Positions 1 to 9,241 of a stretch of DNA of 64,000 bases are shown here, in pieces (the first letter of the stretch is position 1; each line of letters starts with the position of its first letter). Under the pieces are notes generated by a model. The model ran no database searches. It saw only the letters and a program-made list of their open reading frames with translations, and had not been told where the DNA came from. The DNA lies in contig NZ_JACHMS010000001.1 in assembly GCF_014205055.1 (NCBI RefSeq), positions 3,162,001 to 3,226,000 of the forward strand, read 5' to 3'. The position numbers and the translations under genes were made by a program. The DNA comes from Streptomyces luteogriseus. GTDB taxonomy: Bacteria > Actinomycetota > Actinomycetes > Streptomycetales > Streptomycetaceae.

Positions 1-175
1 CGAGGATCGCGATCAGGGCCTGCATGTCGGTGAGGTGCAGGCCCTGCTCCTGGGCGAACTCCTGGGCGATGCGGTTGAACTCGCTGTTCATCCGGCGCAA
101 CAAGACGGCGAAGGCCTGCAACCCGGTGGGGTCGTCCGCCGGAAGAGATGCCGTGGGTGCACCGGAGCCGCTCAT
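1..175 (-). CDS. MarR-family transcriptional regulator (N-terminal part)
   Basis: Only the first 58 codons lie in the window; the gene runs off the left edge. The start ATG is at 175. The visible segment has the usual MarR opening: a flexible Ser/Gly/Ala/Pro leader, then a helix with LRRMNSEFNRIAQE and the phrase LHLTDMQALIAIL, matching the dimerisation helix and start of the winged helix. It is divergent from the MMPL exporter gene, with a strong inverted repeat between the two starts. By the usual logic of MarR/MMPL pairs, which is inference here, it would repress the exporter and itself. Confidence 0.8.
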   Translation of the reverse strand, partial: MSGSGAPTASLPADDPTGLQAFAVLLRRMNSEFNRIAQEFAQEQGLHLTDMQALIAIL

Positions 176-187
176 GCCCCCCAGCCT

Positions 188-212
188 AGTATCTCTCAAT
201 CATTGAGATACT
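188..212. promoter_or_regulatory. Inverted-repeat operator between marR and MMPL genes
   Basis: Perfect 8-bp arms AGTATCTC and GAGATACT are separated by 9 bp (TCAATCATT), in an AT-rich island inside very GC-rich DNA. It sits 13 bp upstream of the regulator start and 48 bp upstream of the preferred exporter start. Size and placement fit a MarR dimer site covering both promoters. Confidence 0.7.
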
Positions 213-259
213 TTATGAGTGAGTTACTTCTTCCGGTGGCTCACTTCCTACGGCTTGGG

Positions 260-2377
260 ATGCGCATGAGAACCGCACTGCGTCGGGCCCGGTGGCTCGT
301 ACCGCTCGTCCTGCTCCTCGTCTGGCTGGGGGTGGGCGGAACGCTCGGCCCCTACGCGGGCAAGCTCGGCGAGGTCGCCACCAACGACCAGGCCGCCTTC
401 CTGCCCCGGAGCGCCGAGTCCACCCGGGTGTTGGAGGCCCGCGCGGCCTTCGACCGGTCCGAGACCGTGCCGGCCATCGTGGTCTGGACGGCGGACGGGG
501 CCCGGTTCACCGAGGACCGGCAGGCCGAGGCCACCCGGGCCGTCGCCGCGCTCGCCGGGAAGCCCGGCGTCGTGGGCCGCCCGTCGCCCGCCCTGCTCTC
601 CGACGACCGCGAGGCGATACAGGCCGTCGTCCAGCTGGAGCCCGGCCTGGGCGACGAACTGCCCACCGTCCTCGACGCGGTGCGCGAGGCGGCCCGGGCC
701 GTGCCGGGCACCACGGCGCAGATCGCCGGGCCCGCGGCCAGTCAGGCCGATCTGTCGGACGCTTTCGCGGGCATCGACGGACTGCTGCTGGGTGTGGCCC
801 TCGGTGCCGTGCTGCTGATCCTGCTGCTGGTGTACCGGAGCGTGCTGCTGCCGTTCCTGATCATCCTGGGGTCGGTCTTCGCGCTGGGCCTCGCCTGTGC
901 GGTCGTCTACGCCCTGGCCGACCGGGGCGTGGTCCGGGTCGACGGACAGGTCCAGGGCATCCTGTCGATCCTGGTGATCGGCGCCGCCACCGACTACGCC
1001 CTGCTGCTGGCCGCGCGCTTCCGTGAGGAACTCGCCCTGCGCGGGGACCGCTTCTCCGCCGCGGTGGCCGCCGTACGCCGCTCGTTCGGCGCGATCACCG
1101 CCAGCGCCGCCACCGTCGCGCTCGGCCTGCTGGCCCTGCTCGCGAGCGACCTCACCAACAACCGCGCCCTCGGGCCGGTCGGCGCCATCGGCATCGGCTG
1201 CGCCGTGCTCGCCACGCTCACCTTCCTGCCGGCCGCGCTGGCCCTGCTGGGCCGCACCGCCTACTGGCCGTCCCGGCCGAAGCCGCCGGAGGAGTCCGGG
1301 GAGGGAACCGGCGTGTGGCGCCGGGTCGCCAGGACGGTGAACGGCCGGCCGCGGCGGACCTGGGCGGTGACGGCGCTCGTGCTGGCCGCGTTCGCGGCCT
1401 TCTCGCCCTCCCTGTCCTCCAAGGGCGTGCCGCTCGACGAGATCTTCGTGAACGACGCGCCCTCGGTGGCCGCGCAGACGACGCTCGGTGCGCACTTCCC
1501 CGGCGGGTCCGGCAACCCGGCCGTCATCATCGCCGACGCCGGCCGCACCGCCGAGGTGACGGCCGCCGCACGGAGCACCGAGGGCGTGGCCTCCGCCGGC
1601 GCCGTCTCCGCCTCCGGCCGTCCCGGGGCGGGCAAGCCGCTCGTCGTCGACGGGCGCGTACGCATCGACGCCACCCTGAAGGCCGCGGCGGACAGCGACG
1701 CGGCCAAGGAGACGGTCGAGCGGCTGCGCACGGAGGTCCACGCGGTCTCCGGGGCCGACGCGCTGGTCGGCGGGTACACCGCGCAGCAGTACGACACCCA
1801 GCAGACCGCCGCCCGGGACCGGACGGTCATCGTGCCGATCGTGCTCGCCGTCATCCTGCTGATCCTGATGCTGCTGCTGCGTTCCCTGCTCGTGCCGGTG
1901 CTGCTGGTCGCGACCGTGGGGCTCAACTTCCTGGCGACGCTGGGGGTGTCGGCGCTGGTCTTCCAGCACCTGCTCGGGTTCAGCGGCACGGACGCGTCGG
2001 TGCCGCTGTACGGCTTCGTGTTCCTCGTGGCTCTCGGCGTCGACTACAACATCTTCCTCATGTCGCGGGTCCGTGAGGAGGCGCTGGTGCACGGCAACCG
2101 GCAGGGGGTGCTGCGCGGGCTGACCACCACCGGCGGGGTGATCACCTCGGCGGGTGTGGTGCTCGCCGCGACGTTCGCGGCCCTGATGGTGATCCCCCTG
2201 GCGTTCCTGGTGCAGATCGCGTTCATCGTCGCCTTCGGAGTGCTGCTCGACACGCTCGTCGTGCGCTCCCTGCTGGTGCCCGCGCTGATGATCGACATCG
2301 GACCCCGGGCGTGGTGGCCGAGCGTCCTGGCCCGAACGGACCCGCGGGGGCCGGACGGCGGTACCCCCTCCGGCTGA
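260..2377 (+). CDS. MMPL-family (RND-like) membrane transporter
   Basis: A protein of 705 residues with the duplicated MMPL layout: an N-terminal membrane segment (about residues 11-27), an extracytoplasmic loop domain, a block of five to six membrane helices (about 170-340), then a second membrane anchor, loop and helix block. The family exports lipids, drugs or other hydrophobic molecules using the proton gradient. The substrate cannot be read from sequence. The ATG at 260 places the first membrane helix at the usual distance. An upstream in-frame ATG at 215 would add 15 residues including a rare TTA leucine codon and would crowd the operator, so I prefer 260. It is probably controlled by the divergent MarR protein. 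Confidence 0.85.
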   Translation: MRMRTALRRARWLVPLVLLLVWLGVGGTLGPYAGKLGEVATNDQAAFLPRSAESTRVLEARAAFDRSETVPAIVVWTADGARFTEDRQAEATRAVAALAGKPGVVGRPSPALLSDDREAIQAVVQLEPGLGDELPTVLDAVREAARAVPGTTAQIAGPAASQADLSDAFAGIDGLLLGVALGAVLLILLLVYRSVLLPFLIILGSVFALGLACAVVYALADRGVVRVDGQVQGILSILVIGAATDYALLLAARFREELALRGDRFSAAVAAVRRSFGAITASAATVALGLLALLASDLTNNRALGPVGAIGIGCAVLATLTFLPAALALLGRTAYWPSRPKPPEESGEGTGVWRRVARTVNGRPRRTWAVTALVLAAFAAFSPSLSSKGVPLDEIFVNDAPSVAAQTTLGAHFPGGSGNPAVIIADAGRTAEVTAAARSTEGVASAGAVSASGRPGAGKPLVVDGRVRIDATLKAAADSDAAKETVERLRTEVHAVSGADALVGGYTAQQYDTQQTAARDRTVIVPIVLAVILLILMLLLRSLLVPVLLVATVGLNFLATLGVSALVFQHLLGFSGTDASVPLYGFVFLVALGVDYNIFLMSRVREEALVHGNRQGVLRGLTTTGGVITSAGVVLAATFAALMVIPLAFLVQIAFIVAFGVLLDTLVVRSLLVPALMIDIGPRAWWPSVLARTDPRGPDGGTPSG

Positions 2378-2401
2378 ACCGTCGCCGGCGCCCGTGTCGC
2401 G

Positions 2402-2429
2402 CATCCGCCGCGGGCCCCGGGCGGGAAGT
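2402..2429 (+). promoter_or_regulatory. Predicted LitS-type promoter of the SDR gene
   Basis: CATCCG at 2402-2407 and GAAGT at 2425-2429 with a 17-bp spacer. The same two boxes at the same distance precede phr, crtE, crtY and the DUF4397 gene in this window. The second box ends 65 bp before the ATG at 2495. Assignment to LitS is inference from the shared context. Confidence 0.6.
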
Positions 2430-2494
2430 GTTCGCGTCAGGGCCGGCCGTGGTCCGACAGCACGGCGACGGTGTCGGAGGACGGAGGCACGACC

Positions 2495-4078
2495 ATGACG
2501 ACGGACGGGCAGCGGCTGCACTGCCTGGTCACCGGGGCGTCCGGGTACATCGGCGGGCGCCTGGTGCCGGAACTGCTGCAGGAGGGCCACCGCGTCCGGT
2601 GCCTCGCCCGCTCCCCCGGCAAGCTCCGCGACCACCCCTGGGCGGCGCACGCCGAGACGGTCCGGGGGGACGTCACGGACCCGGAGTCGCTCGCCTCCGC
2701 GATGCGCGGGGTGGATGTCGCCTACTACCTGGTGCACGCCCTCGGCTCCGGCTCCCGGTTCGAGGAAACCGACCGCGCCGCCGCCCGGATCTTCGCCGAG
2801 CAGGCCCGGGCCGCGGGTGTACGGCGGATCGTCTACCTCGGCGGGCTCACGCCGCGCGGCGTCCCCGAGGGGGAGCTCTCGCCGCATCTGCGGTCCCGGG
2901 CCGAGGTGGGGCAGATCTTCCTCGACTCGCCCGTGCCCGCGACGGTGCTGCGCGCCGCCGTCGTCATCGGCTCGGGTTCGGCCTCGTTCGAGATGCTGCG
3001 CTACCTCACCGAACGCCTGCCCGTCATGGTCACCCCCAGCTGGGTGCACACCCGCACCCAGCCCATCGGCGTGCGGGACGTGCTGCGCTACCTCGTCGGG
3101 TCGGCCACCATGCCGGACGACGTCGACCGGGCCTTCGACATCGGCGGGCCGGACGTCCTCACCTACCGCGACATGATGCGGCGCTACGCCGCCGTCGCCG
3201 GACTGCGGCGGCGGTTCATCGTGCCGGTCCCGGTCCTCACCCCACGGCTTTCCAGCCACTGGGTCGGCCTGGTCACCCCGGTGCCCGCCTCCCTGGCCCG
3301 GCCGCTGACCGAGTCGCTGCGGCACGAGGTCGTCTGCCACGAACACGACATCGCCCGGTACGTGCCCGACACCCCGGGCCGGCCGCTGCCGTTCGACGAG
3401 GCTCTCGCCCTGGCGCTGCGCCGGGTGCGGGAGGCTCAGGTCACCACGCGCTGGTCCTCCGCCTCGGTGCCCGGAGCGCCCAGCGACCCGCTGCCGACCG
3501 ACCCCGATTGGGCGGGCGGCAGCCTCTACCAGGACGAACGGCAGCGGCCGGTCGACGCCTCCCGCGAGGCGCTGTGGAAGGTGGTCGAGGGCATCGGCGG
3601 CGACAACGGCTGGTACTCCTCCCCCCTGGCCTGGGCGGTCCGGGGCCGGCTGGACCGGTTCGTGGGCGGGGTCGGGCTGCGCCGCGGACGGCGGGACACC
3701 GAGCGGCTGAGGGTCGGCGACTCGCTGGACTTCTGGCGGGTCGAGGAGATCGAACCGGGTCATCTGCTGCGGCTGCGCGCCGAGATGCGGCTGCCCGGCC
3801 TCGCCTGGCTGGAGATGTACGCCGAGACCGACGACGCGGGCCGCACCCGCTACCGGCAGCGCGCCCTGTTCCACCCGCGCGGCCTGCTGGGCCACGCCTA
3901 CTGGTGGAGCGTCGCCCCGTTCCACTCCGCCGTGTTCGGCGGCATGGCGCGCAACATCGCGCGGGCGGCGGCCGAGGGCACGAGCGGACGCCGGAGCGCC
4001 GCGCGCATCCGACGGGCCCGTGAGCGGCGAAGTGTCCGGGAGCAACGAACGCAACCCGCACCACCGCATCAGGAGTGA
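2495..4078 (+). CDS. NAD(P)-binding SDR-type oxidoreductase with C-terminal DUF2867-like domain
   Basis: A protein of 527 residues. The N-terminal half is an extended/atypical SDR Rossmann domain with the TGASGYIG nucleotide motif at residues 13-20 and an NmrA-like layout. The C-terminal half (about 330-490) resembles the DUF2867 domain usually fused to such reductases. The start ATG at 2495 follows GGAGG at 2483-2487. Its substrate is unknown. It is four bases upstream of the photolyase gene and carries the promoter boxes of the carotenoid genes, so it probably belongs to the light-induced regulon. LitQ of S. coelicolor is also called a possible oxidoreductase, and this gene could fill that role, but position differs and I did not assign the name. 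Confidence 0.75.
   Translation: MTTDGQRLHCLVTGASGYIGGRLVPELLQEGHRVRCLARSPGKLRDHPWAAHAETVRGDVTDPESLASAMRGVDVAYYLVHALGSGSRFEETDRAAARIFAEQARAAGVRRIVYLGGLTPRGVPEGELSPHLRSRAEVGQIFLDSPVPATVLRAAVVIGSGSASFEMLRYLTERLPVMVTPSWVHTRTQPIGVRDVLRYLVGSATMPDDVDRAFDIGGPDVLTYRDMMRRYAAVAGLRRRFIVPVPVLTPRLSSHWVGLVTPVPASLARPLTESLRHEVVCHEHDIARYVPDTPGRPLPFDEALALALRRVREAQVTTRWSSASVPGAPSDPLPTDPDWAGGSLYQDERQRPVDASREALWKVVEGIGGDNGWYSSPLAWAVRGRLDRFVGGVGLRRGRRDTERLRVGDSLDFWRVEEIEPGHLLRLRAEMRLPGLAWLEMYAETDDAGRTRYRQRALFHPRGLLGHAYWWSVAPFHSAVFGGMARNIARAAAEGTSGRRSAARIRRARERRSVREQRTQPAPPHQE
4006..4033 (+). promoter_or_regulatory. Predicted LitS-type promoter of the photolyase gene
   Basis: CATCCG at 4006-4011, 17-bp spacer, GAAGT at 4029-4033. 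It lies inside the 3' end of the SDR gene, 49 bp before the phr start, and would let the photolyase be expressed on its own as well as by read-through. Confidence 0.6.
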
Positions 4079-4082
4079 CGCC

Positions 4083-5456
4083 ATGACCGTCGCGGTCGTC
4101 CTGTTCACCTCGGACCTGCGTCTGCACGACCATCCGCCCCTGCACGCGGCACTGAAGGCGGCCGACGAGGTGGTGCCCCTGTTCGTCCGCGACCCAGCCG
4201 TCCACGCCGTGGGATTCGACGTGCCCAACCGGGCCGCGTTCCTCGCCGACTGCCTGGCCGACCTCGACTCCTCGCTGCGCCGGCGCGGCGGGCGGCTGGT
4301 CGTGCGCACCGGGCCGGTCGCCCGGGAGGTCCGCGTGGTCGCCGCCGCGTGCGGGGCCACGGAGGTGCACATGGCGGCGGGGGTCACCGGCTTCGCCCAC
4401 CGCCGTGAGGAGCGGCTGCGCAAGGAACTCGACGCCGAGGGTGTCGCGCTGCGGGTGCACGACCGTGTGGTCACCGCCGTGGCGCCGGGGGCCGTGACCC
4501 CGGCGGGCTCGGACCACTTCGCCGTGTTCACGCCGTACATGCGCCGCTGGTCCAAGGAGCCGCTGCGCGACCCGCTGCCCGCCCCGCGCGCGGTGCGGGT
4601 GCCCGAGGCGGTGCATGGCGAGGAGCTGCCGTCCCGCGCCGGAGTGGCGGACGTGTCGGCGGATCTCCCGGCCGGTGGCGAGTCGGCGGGGCGCGACAGG
4701 TTCGCGCGGTGGGCGGACACCGGCCTGGCCCGGTACGAGGAACGGCACGACGACCTGGCCGGTGACGCGACCTCACGCCTGTCGCCGTACCTCCACTTCG
4801 GGGCGCTGTCGCCGGTGGAGGTGGTCCGGCGGGCCCGGGCGAAGGGCGGCGCCGGGGCGGAGGCGTTCGTCCGGCAGCTGTGCTGGCGCGACTTCCACCA
4901 CCAGGTCCTCGCGGCCCGGCCCGAGGCGTCGGTCCGGGACTACCGCTCCCGGGGCGACCGATGGCGCGGTGAGGAGGAGGCCGCCGAGGAGATCGCCGCG
5001 TGGCGCGAGGGCCGCACCGGCTACCCGGTGGTCGACGCGGGCATGCGCCAGTTGCGCCACGAGGGCTGGATGCACAACCGGGCCCGGCTGCTGGTGGCGA
5101 GCTTCCTGACCAAGACGCTCTACGTGGACTGGCGGATCGGCGCCCGGCACTTTCTGCGGTTCCTGGTCGACGGCGACCTCGTCAACAACCAGCTCAACTG
5201 GCAGTGGGTCGCCGGCACCGGCACCGACACCCGCCCCCACCGCGTCCTCAACCCGGTCCTCCAGGGCAAGCGCTACGACCCGGACGGCGCCTACGTACGC
5301 CGCTGGGTGCCCGAACTGGCCGACGTCGGCGGCGCCGCGGTGCACGAGCCCTGGCGACTGCCGGAGGACGAGCGGGCCCGGCTGCGCTATCCGGCGCCGC
5401 TCCTCGATCTCGGCGAGGGCCTGGCCCGCTTCCGGCAGGCCCGGGGCCGCGACTGA
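4083..5456 (+). CDS. phr: Deoxyribodipyrimidine photolyase (class I CPD type)
   Basis: A 457-residue flavoprotein that repairs UV-made pyrimidine dimers with blue light. The N-terminal alpha/beta antenna-binding domain begins VVLFTSDLRLHDHP. The C-terminal FAD domain carries family landmarks SRLSPYLHFG, the LCWRDFHHQ stretch, GYPVVDAGMRQL, WMHNRARL and NQLNWQWVAGTGTD. The ATG at 4083 follows AGGAG at 4071-4075. It lies between the SDR and crtE and has its own copy of the carotenoid-type promoter, so light would induce repair and pigment together. A cryptochrome is less likely because the CPD-photolyase sequence landmarks are intact. Confidence 0.93.
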   Translation: MTVAVVLFTSDLRLHDHPPLHAALKAADEVVPLFVRDPAVHAVGFDVPNRAAFLADCLADLDSSLRRRGGRLVVRTGPVAREVRVVAAACGATEVHMAAGVTGFAHRREERLRKELDAEGVALRVHDRVVTAVAPGAVTPAGSDHFAVFTPYMRRWSKEPLRDPLPAPRAVRVPEAVHGEELPSRAGVADVSADLPAGGESAGRDRFARWADTGLARYEERHDDLAGDATSRLSPYLHFGALSPVEVVRRARAKGGAGAEAFVRQLCWRDFHHQVLAARPEASVRDYRSRGDRWRGEEEAAEEIAAWREGRTGYPVVDAGMRQLRHEGWMHNRARLLVASFLTKTLYVDWRIGARHFLRFLVDGDLVNNQLNWQWVAGTGTDTRPHRVLNPVLQGKRYDPDGAYVRRWVPELADVGGAAVHEPWRLPEDERARLRYPAPLLDLGEGLARFRQARGRD

Positions 5457-5511
5457 GAGCACGGTTCACGACCGAGGGACCGGTTCACGGTTGAGAGCCC
5501 GCCATCCGGCG

Positions 5512-5539
5512 CATCCGAAACGCCTCTGCCCGGGGAAGC
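5512..5539 (+). promoter_or_regulatory. Predicted LitS-type promoter of the crtEIB operon
   Basis: CATCCGAA at 5512-5519 and GAAGC at 5535-5539, 17 bp between CATCCG and GAAGC. Aligned without gaps with the crtY upstream region it shares both boxes and the following TGA. In S. coelicolor the crtE and crtY promoters are known to be transcribed by LitS-containing polymerase. The box sequences given here are my own reading. Confidence 0.7.
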
Positions 5540-5578
5540 ACTGATGTGCGGATGACCGGAAGCGAGAAGGGGTTACGC

Positions 5579-6721
5579 ATGCTTGGACCGCGGCCGACGG
5601 TGGCCGGACCGGCGGAGACGAACCACGCCCCGCTCACCGCTCCCGGGGCCACCCGCGCCATGGAGGCGGTCCTGGAGCGGGTGCTGGAGGCGCGGCTTCG
5701 GCAGGCCCGCGACACCGACGCGGTGTTCGCCGCCGACATGGCCGACCGCCTCGCCGCATACGTCCGGCGCGGCGGCAAGCGGCTGCGTACGGCGTTCGTG
5801 TGGTGCGGCTGGCGGGCCGCGGGCGGCTCGGGCGACGCGAGCGCGGTCCTGCGCACCGGGGCCGCCCTCGAACTGCTCCAGGCCTGCGCCCTCATCCACG
5901 ACGACGTGATGGACGGGTCACCGCTGCGCCGGGGCGCCCCCGCGATGCACGTGGACTTCGCCCACGGGCACCGGACCGGCCGCACCGGCGGGTCCGCCGA
6001 GTCGTTCGGGACGTCGGCGGCCGTACTCGCGGGTGATCTGGCGCTGGCGTGGGCGGACGACCTGCTGACGGAGACGGCGCTCGCCTCGCCGCACGGCCCG
6101 CGATTGTTCGAGGAGTGGCGGGCCATGCGCACCGAGATGGTCGCCGGGCAGTACCGCGACCTGCGCGCACAGGCGAGCGGATCGTCCGGCGCCGAGGAGG
6201 CGCAAACCATCGCCGTCCTGAAGAGCGCCCGGTACACGGTCGCGCGGCCCCTGGCGCTGGGCGCGTCGCTGGCCGGTGCCGACGCCCGCACCCTGGGCGC
6301 GCTGCGGGCCGCCGGCCGGTGCGCCGGACTGGCCTTCCAACTGCGCGACGACCTCCTCGGCGCGTTCGGGGACCCGGCGCTGACCGGCAAACCGGCCGAC
6401 GAGGACCTGCGCTCCCGCAAGCTCACCCCTCTCCTCGCCGTCGCCGTCCGGCTCGCGGAGGCCTCCGGCGACCGGGACGCCGCCGCCGTGCTCGCCCCGG
6501 ACGCGGACGCCCGGCCGGGGCACACCGTGGAGCGGATGCGGGCGGCGCTGGAGCGGACGGGTGCCCGGGCCGAGGTGGAGGCGAGGATCGCCGACCTGGC
6601 GGCCTCCGGACTGCGGCATTTCGGGGCGACCGGCGCCGCCCCCGGCGTACGGCGGGAATTCGCCGCGCTGGTCGAGCGGGCCTCGGGCGTCGCCCCGCGG
6701 CAGGCGGAGGAGCTCGTATGA
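5579..6721 (+). CDS. crtE: Geranylgeranyl diphosphate synthase
   Basis: A 380-residue trans-isoprenyl diphosphate synthase making the C20 precursor of carotenoids from farnesyl diphosphate and IPP. The first Asp-rich motif is HDDVMD at residues 107-112, with RGGKRLR just before it at 64-70. The second, FQLRDD, is near residue 255. I chose the ATG at 5579, which follows GAGAAGGGG. In-frame GTG 5546 and ATG 5552 lie at the expected transcription start and would add a TTA codon. It is first gene of crtE-I-B-Rieske and overlaps crtI by four bases (ATGA), indicating translational coupling. Confidence 0.9.
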   Translation: MLGPRPTVAGPAETNHAPLTAPGATRAMEAVLERVLEARLRQARDTDAVFAADMADRLAAYVRRGGKRLRTAFVWCGWRAAGGSGDASAVLRTGAALELLQACALIHDDVMDGSPLRRGAPAMHVDFAHGHRTGRTGGSAESFGTSAAVLAGDLALAWADDLLTETALASPHGPRLFEEWRAMRTEMVAGQYRDLRAQASGSSGAEEAQTIAVLKSARYTVARPLALGASLAGADARTLGALRAAGRCAGLAFQLRDDLLGAFGDPALTGKPADEDLRSRKLTPLLAVAVRLAEASGDRDAAAVLAPDADARPGHTVERMRAALERTGARAEVEARIADLAASGLRHFGATGAAPGVRREFAALVERASGVAPRQAEELV

Positions 6722-8271
6722 GGACGGTGGCGGGACCGACGGACCATGTCGTGGTGGTGGGCGCCGGCCTGTCCGGGCTGGCGTGCGCGCTGCATCTGCT
6801 GGGCGCCGGCCGCCGGGTCACACTCGTCGAACGGGACGCCGGCCCGGGCGGGAGAGCCGGGCGGGCCCGGCTCGGTGACTATCTGGTGGACACCGGGCCC
6901 ACCGTGCTGACGATGCCGCAGCTGGCCGACGAGGCGTTCGCCGCCGTCGGCGAGAGCCTCGACCGCCACGTCGAGCTGCTGCCCCTGCACCCCGCCTACC
7001 GGGCGGGCTTCGCGGACGGGACCTCACTCGACGTGCACACCGACGGCGACGCCATGGAGGCGGAGGTGCGGCGCTTCGCCGGACCGGCGGAGGCGGCGGG
7101 CTACCGCAGGCTGCGGGAGTGGCTGGAGCGGCTGTACCGGGCGCAGATGCGCCGCTTCATCGACACCAACTTCGACTCGCCCTTCCAACTGGCCCACCCG
7201 GACCTGGCCCGGCTGGCGGCGCTCGGCGGTTTCGGGCGCCTCGACGGCGCGATCGGCCGCTTCCTCTCCGACGCCCGCCTGCGCCGCGTCTTCTCCTTCC
7301 AGGCCCTGTACGCCGGGGTGGCACCGGCCCGGGCGCTGGCGGCCTACGCGGTGATCGCCTACATGGACACCGTGGCCGGCGTCTGGTTCCCCAAGGGCGG
7401 CATGCACGCCCTGCCCCGCGCGATGGCGGACGTGGCGGCCGGGGCCGGTGCCGAGCTGCGCTGGTCGGCCGAGGTGAGCGCGCTGGAACGCTCGGCGGGC
7501 CGGGTGCGGGCCGTCCGCCTCGCCTCGGGCGAGCGCATCCCGTGCGACGCGGTGGTGCTGACCTGCGAACTGCCCGCCGCGCACCGGCTGCTGGGCCGGG
7601 CACCCCGGCGCCCGGTACGGCTGCGGCACTCGCCGTCCGCGGTGGTCCTGCACGCGGGAACCGACCGCACCTGGCCCCAGCTCGCCCACCACACGCTGTC
7701 CTTCGGCGCCGCGTGGGAGCGCACCTTCGACGAACTGACCCGCTCGGGAACGCTGATGAGCGACCCGTCCCTGCTGATCACCCGTCCCACCACGCACGAC
7801 CCCTCGCTGGCACCGCCGGGCCGCCACCTCCACTACGTCCTGGCGCCCTGCCCCAACACCGCCGTCGGCCCCTCCGCCACCGCCTGGCGCGACCTGGGCC
7901 CGCGCTACCGCGACAGCCTGCTCGCCGAGCTGGAACGCCGCGGCCTCCACGGGTTCGGCGACAGCATCGAGGAGGAACTGCTGGTGACCCCGCTCGACTG
8001 GACGGCCCAGGGCCACGCGGCGGGCAGCCCCTTCTCCGTCTCCCACACCTTCGCCCAGACCGGGCCCTTCCGGCCGCGCAACCTCGTCCGCGGGCTGGAC
8101 AACGTGGTGCTCGCCGGCTGCGGGACCACACCCGGTGTCGGCGTACCGACCGTGCTCATCAGCGGCAAACTCGCCGCCGCCCGCGTCACCGGGGGCGGCA
8201 CCCGGGCGAGCAGGCCTTCGAACCGCCGCCCGACCGCCCCGACCGGAGCAGGTGCCCATGACCCGTCGTGA
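6718..8271 (+). CDS. crtI: Phytoene desaturase
   Basis: A 517-residue FAD enzyme of the CrtI family that converts phytoene to lycopene by successive desaturations. The N-terminal dinucleotide fold [14 protein letters not shown] (from residue 11) binds FAD. The C-terminal family signature [20 protein letters not shown] is intact. The last 25 residues are an unstructured Arg/Pro/Thr tail. It overlaps crtE by 4 bases upstream and crtB by 14 bases downstream, so the operon is tightly coupled. Confidence 0.93.
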   Translation: MRTVAGPTDHVVVVGAGLSGLACALHLLGAGRRVTLVERDAGPGGRAGRARLGDYLVDTGPTVLTMPQLADEAFAAVGESLDRHVELLPLHPAYRAGFADGTSLDVHTDGDAMEAEVRRFAGPAEAAGYRRLREWLERLYRAQMRRFIDTNFDSPFQLAHPDLARLAALGGFGRLDGAIGRFLSDARLRRVFSFQALYAGVAPARALAAYAVIAYMDTVAGVWFPKGGMHALPRAMADVAAGAGAELRWSAEVSALERSAGRVRAVRLASGERIPCDAVVLTCELPAAHRLLGRAPRRPVRLRHSPSAVVLHAGTDRTWPQLAHHTLSFGAAWERTFDELTRSGTLMSDPSLLITRPTTHDPSLAPPGRHLHYVLAPCPNTAVGPSATAWRDLGPRYRDSLLAELERRGLHGFGDSIEEELLVTPLDWTAQGHAAGSPFSVSHTFAQTGPFRPRNLVRGLDNVVLAGCGTTPGVGVPTVLISGKLAAARVTGGGTRASRPSNRRPTAPTGAGAHDPS

Positions 8272-9241
8272 ACTGGACGCCGCCGGGATCACCGACCCCG
8301 GCCTGCGCGCCGCCTACACCCGGTGCCGGCAGCTCAACGCCCGGCACGGCCGGACCTACTTCCTGGCCACCCGCCTACTGCCGCTGGAACGCCGTTCCGC
8401 GGTGCACGCGCTGTACGGCTTCGCCCGCTGGGCCGACGACATCGTCGACGACCTGGACCGGCGCCGGACCCCGGACGAGCCGGGCCTGCAGCTGACGCGG
8501 CTGGAGGGCGACCTCGCGCACGCGCTGCGCACCGGCGGCGGGACCGAACCGGTGGTCCGGGCCGTGGCCGACACCGCGGACCGTTACGGCATCGAGGTGG
8601 ACCTGTTCGCCGACTTCCTCGCCTCGATGCGCGCCGACCTGACCGTCACGGACTACCCGACCTACGCCGACCTGCGGGCCTACATGCACGGCTCGGCCGC
8701 GGTGATCGGCCTGCAGATGCTGCCGGTGCTCGGCACGGTCGTCCCGCGCGAGGAGGCGGCACCGCACGCGGCGGCCCTCGGCGTGGCGTTCCAGCTGACC
8801 AACTTCCTGCGGGACGTGGGCGAGGACCTCGACCGCGGTCGCCTCTACCTGCCCGCCGACCTGCTCACCGCCCACGGCGTGGACCGGCCGCTCCTGGAGT
8901 GGAGCAGGCGCAGCGGGCGCGGCGACCCGCGCATCCGGGCGGCACTCGTGGCCGCCGAGGCCCTGACCAGGGACGTGTACCGGGACGCGGAACCGGGCAT
9001 CGCGATGCTCGACCCGCGGGTACGCCCCTGCATCAGGACCGCGTTCACGCTCTACGGCGGCATCCTCGACGCGATCGCCCGGCACGACTACACCGTGCTG
9101 CACCACCGGGCGGTGGTACCCCGCCGGCGACGGGCGGCCACCGCCGCGGCCGGTGTCCTCAGGGTGGCCCGCGCGCGGTGGCACGCGGCGCCCGCGGCGG
9201 ACCCCGTCGCACTGGAACGGAAAGGACCGGGCCATGGCTGA
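8258..9241 (+). CDS. crtB: Phytoene synthase
   Basis: A 327-residue squalene/phytoene synthase family protein that joins two GGPP molecules head to head. Both Asp-rich metal-binding motifs are present: WADDIVDD at about residues 58-65 and [14 protein letters not shown] at about 181-194. The family phrase [14 protein letters not shown] precedes the first. The ATG at 8258 overlaps the crtI end. Pathway place: between CrtE and CrtI in the route to lycopene. The tail after about residue 300 is a basic, Ala-rich extension. Confidence 0.93.
   Translation: MTRRELDAAGITDPGLRAAYTRCRQLNARHGRTYFLATRLLPLERRSAVHALYGFARWADDIVDDLDRRRTPDEPGLQLTRLEGDLAHALRTGGGTEPVVRAVADTADRYGIEVDLFADFLASMRADLTVTDYPTYADLRAYMHGSAAVIGLQMLPVLGTVVPREEAAPHAAALGVAFQLTNFLRDVGEDLDRGRLYLPADLLTAHGVDRPLLEWSRRSGRGDPRIRAALVAAEALTRDVYRDAEPGIAMLDPRVRPCIRTAFTLYGGILDAIARHDYTVLHHRAVVPRRRRAATAAAGVLRVARARWHAAPAADPVALERKGPGHG

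Noticed and set aside
248..4720. Very long minus-strand open frame opposite MMPL, SDR and phr
   Set aside because: An antisense shadow of high-GC genes. The frame has no family motifs and its codon pattern mirrors the plus-strand genes.
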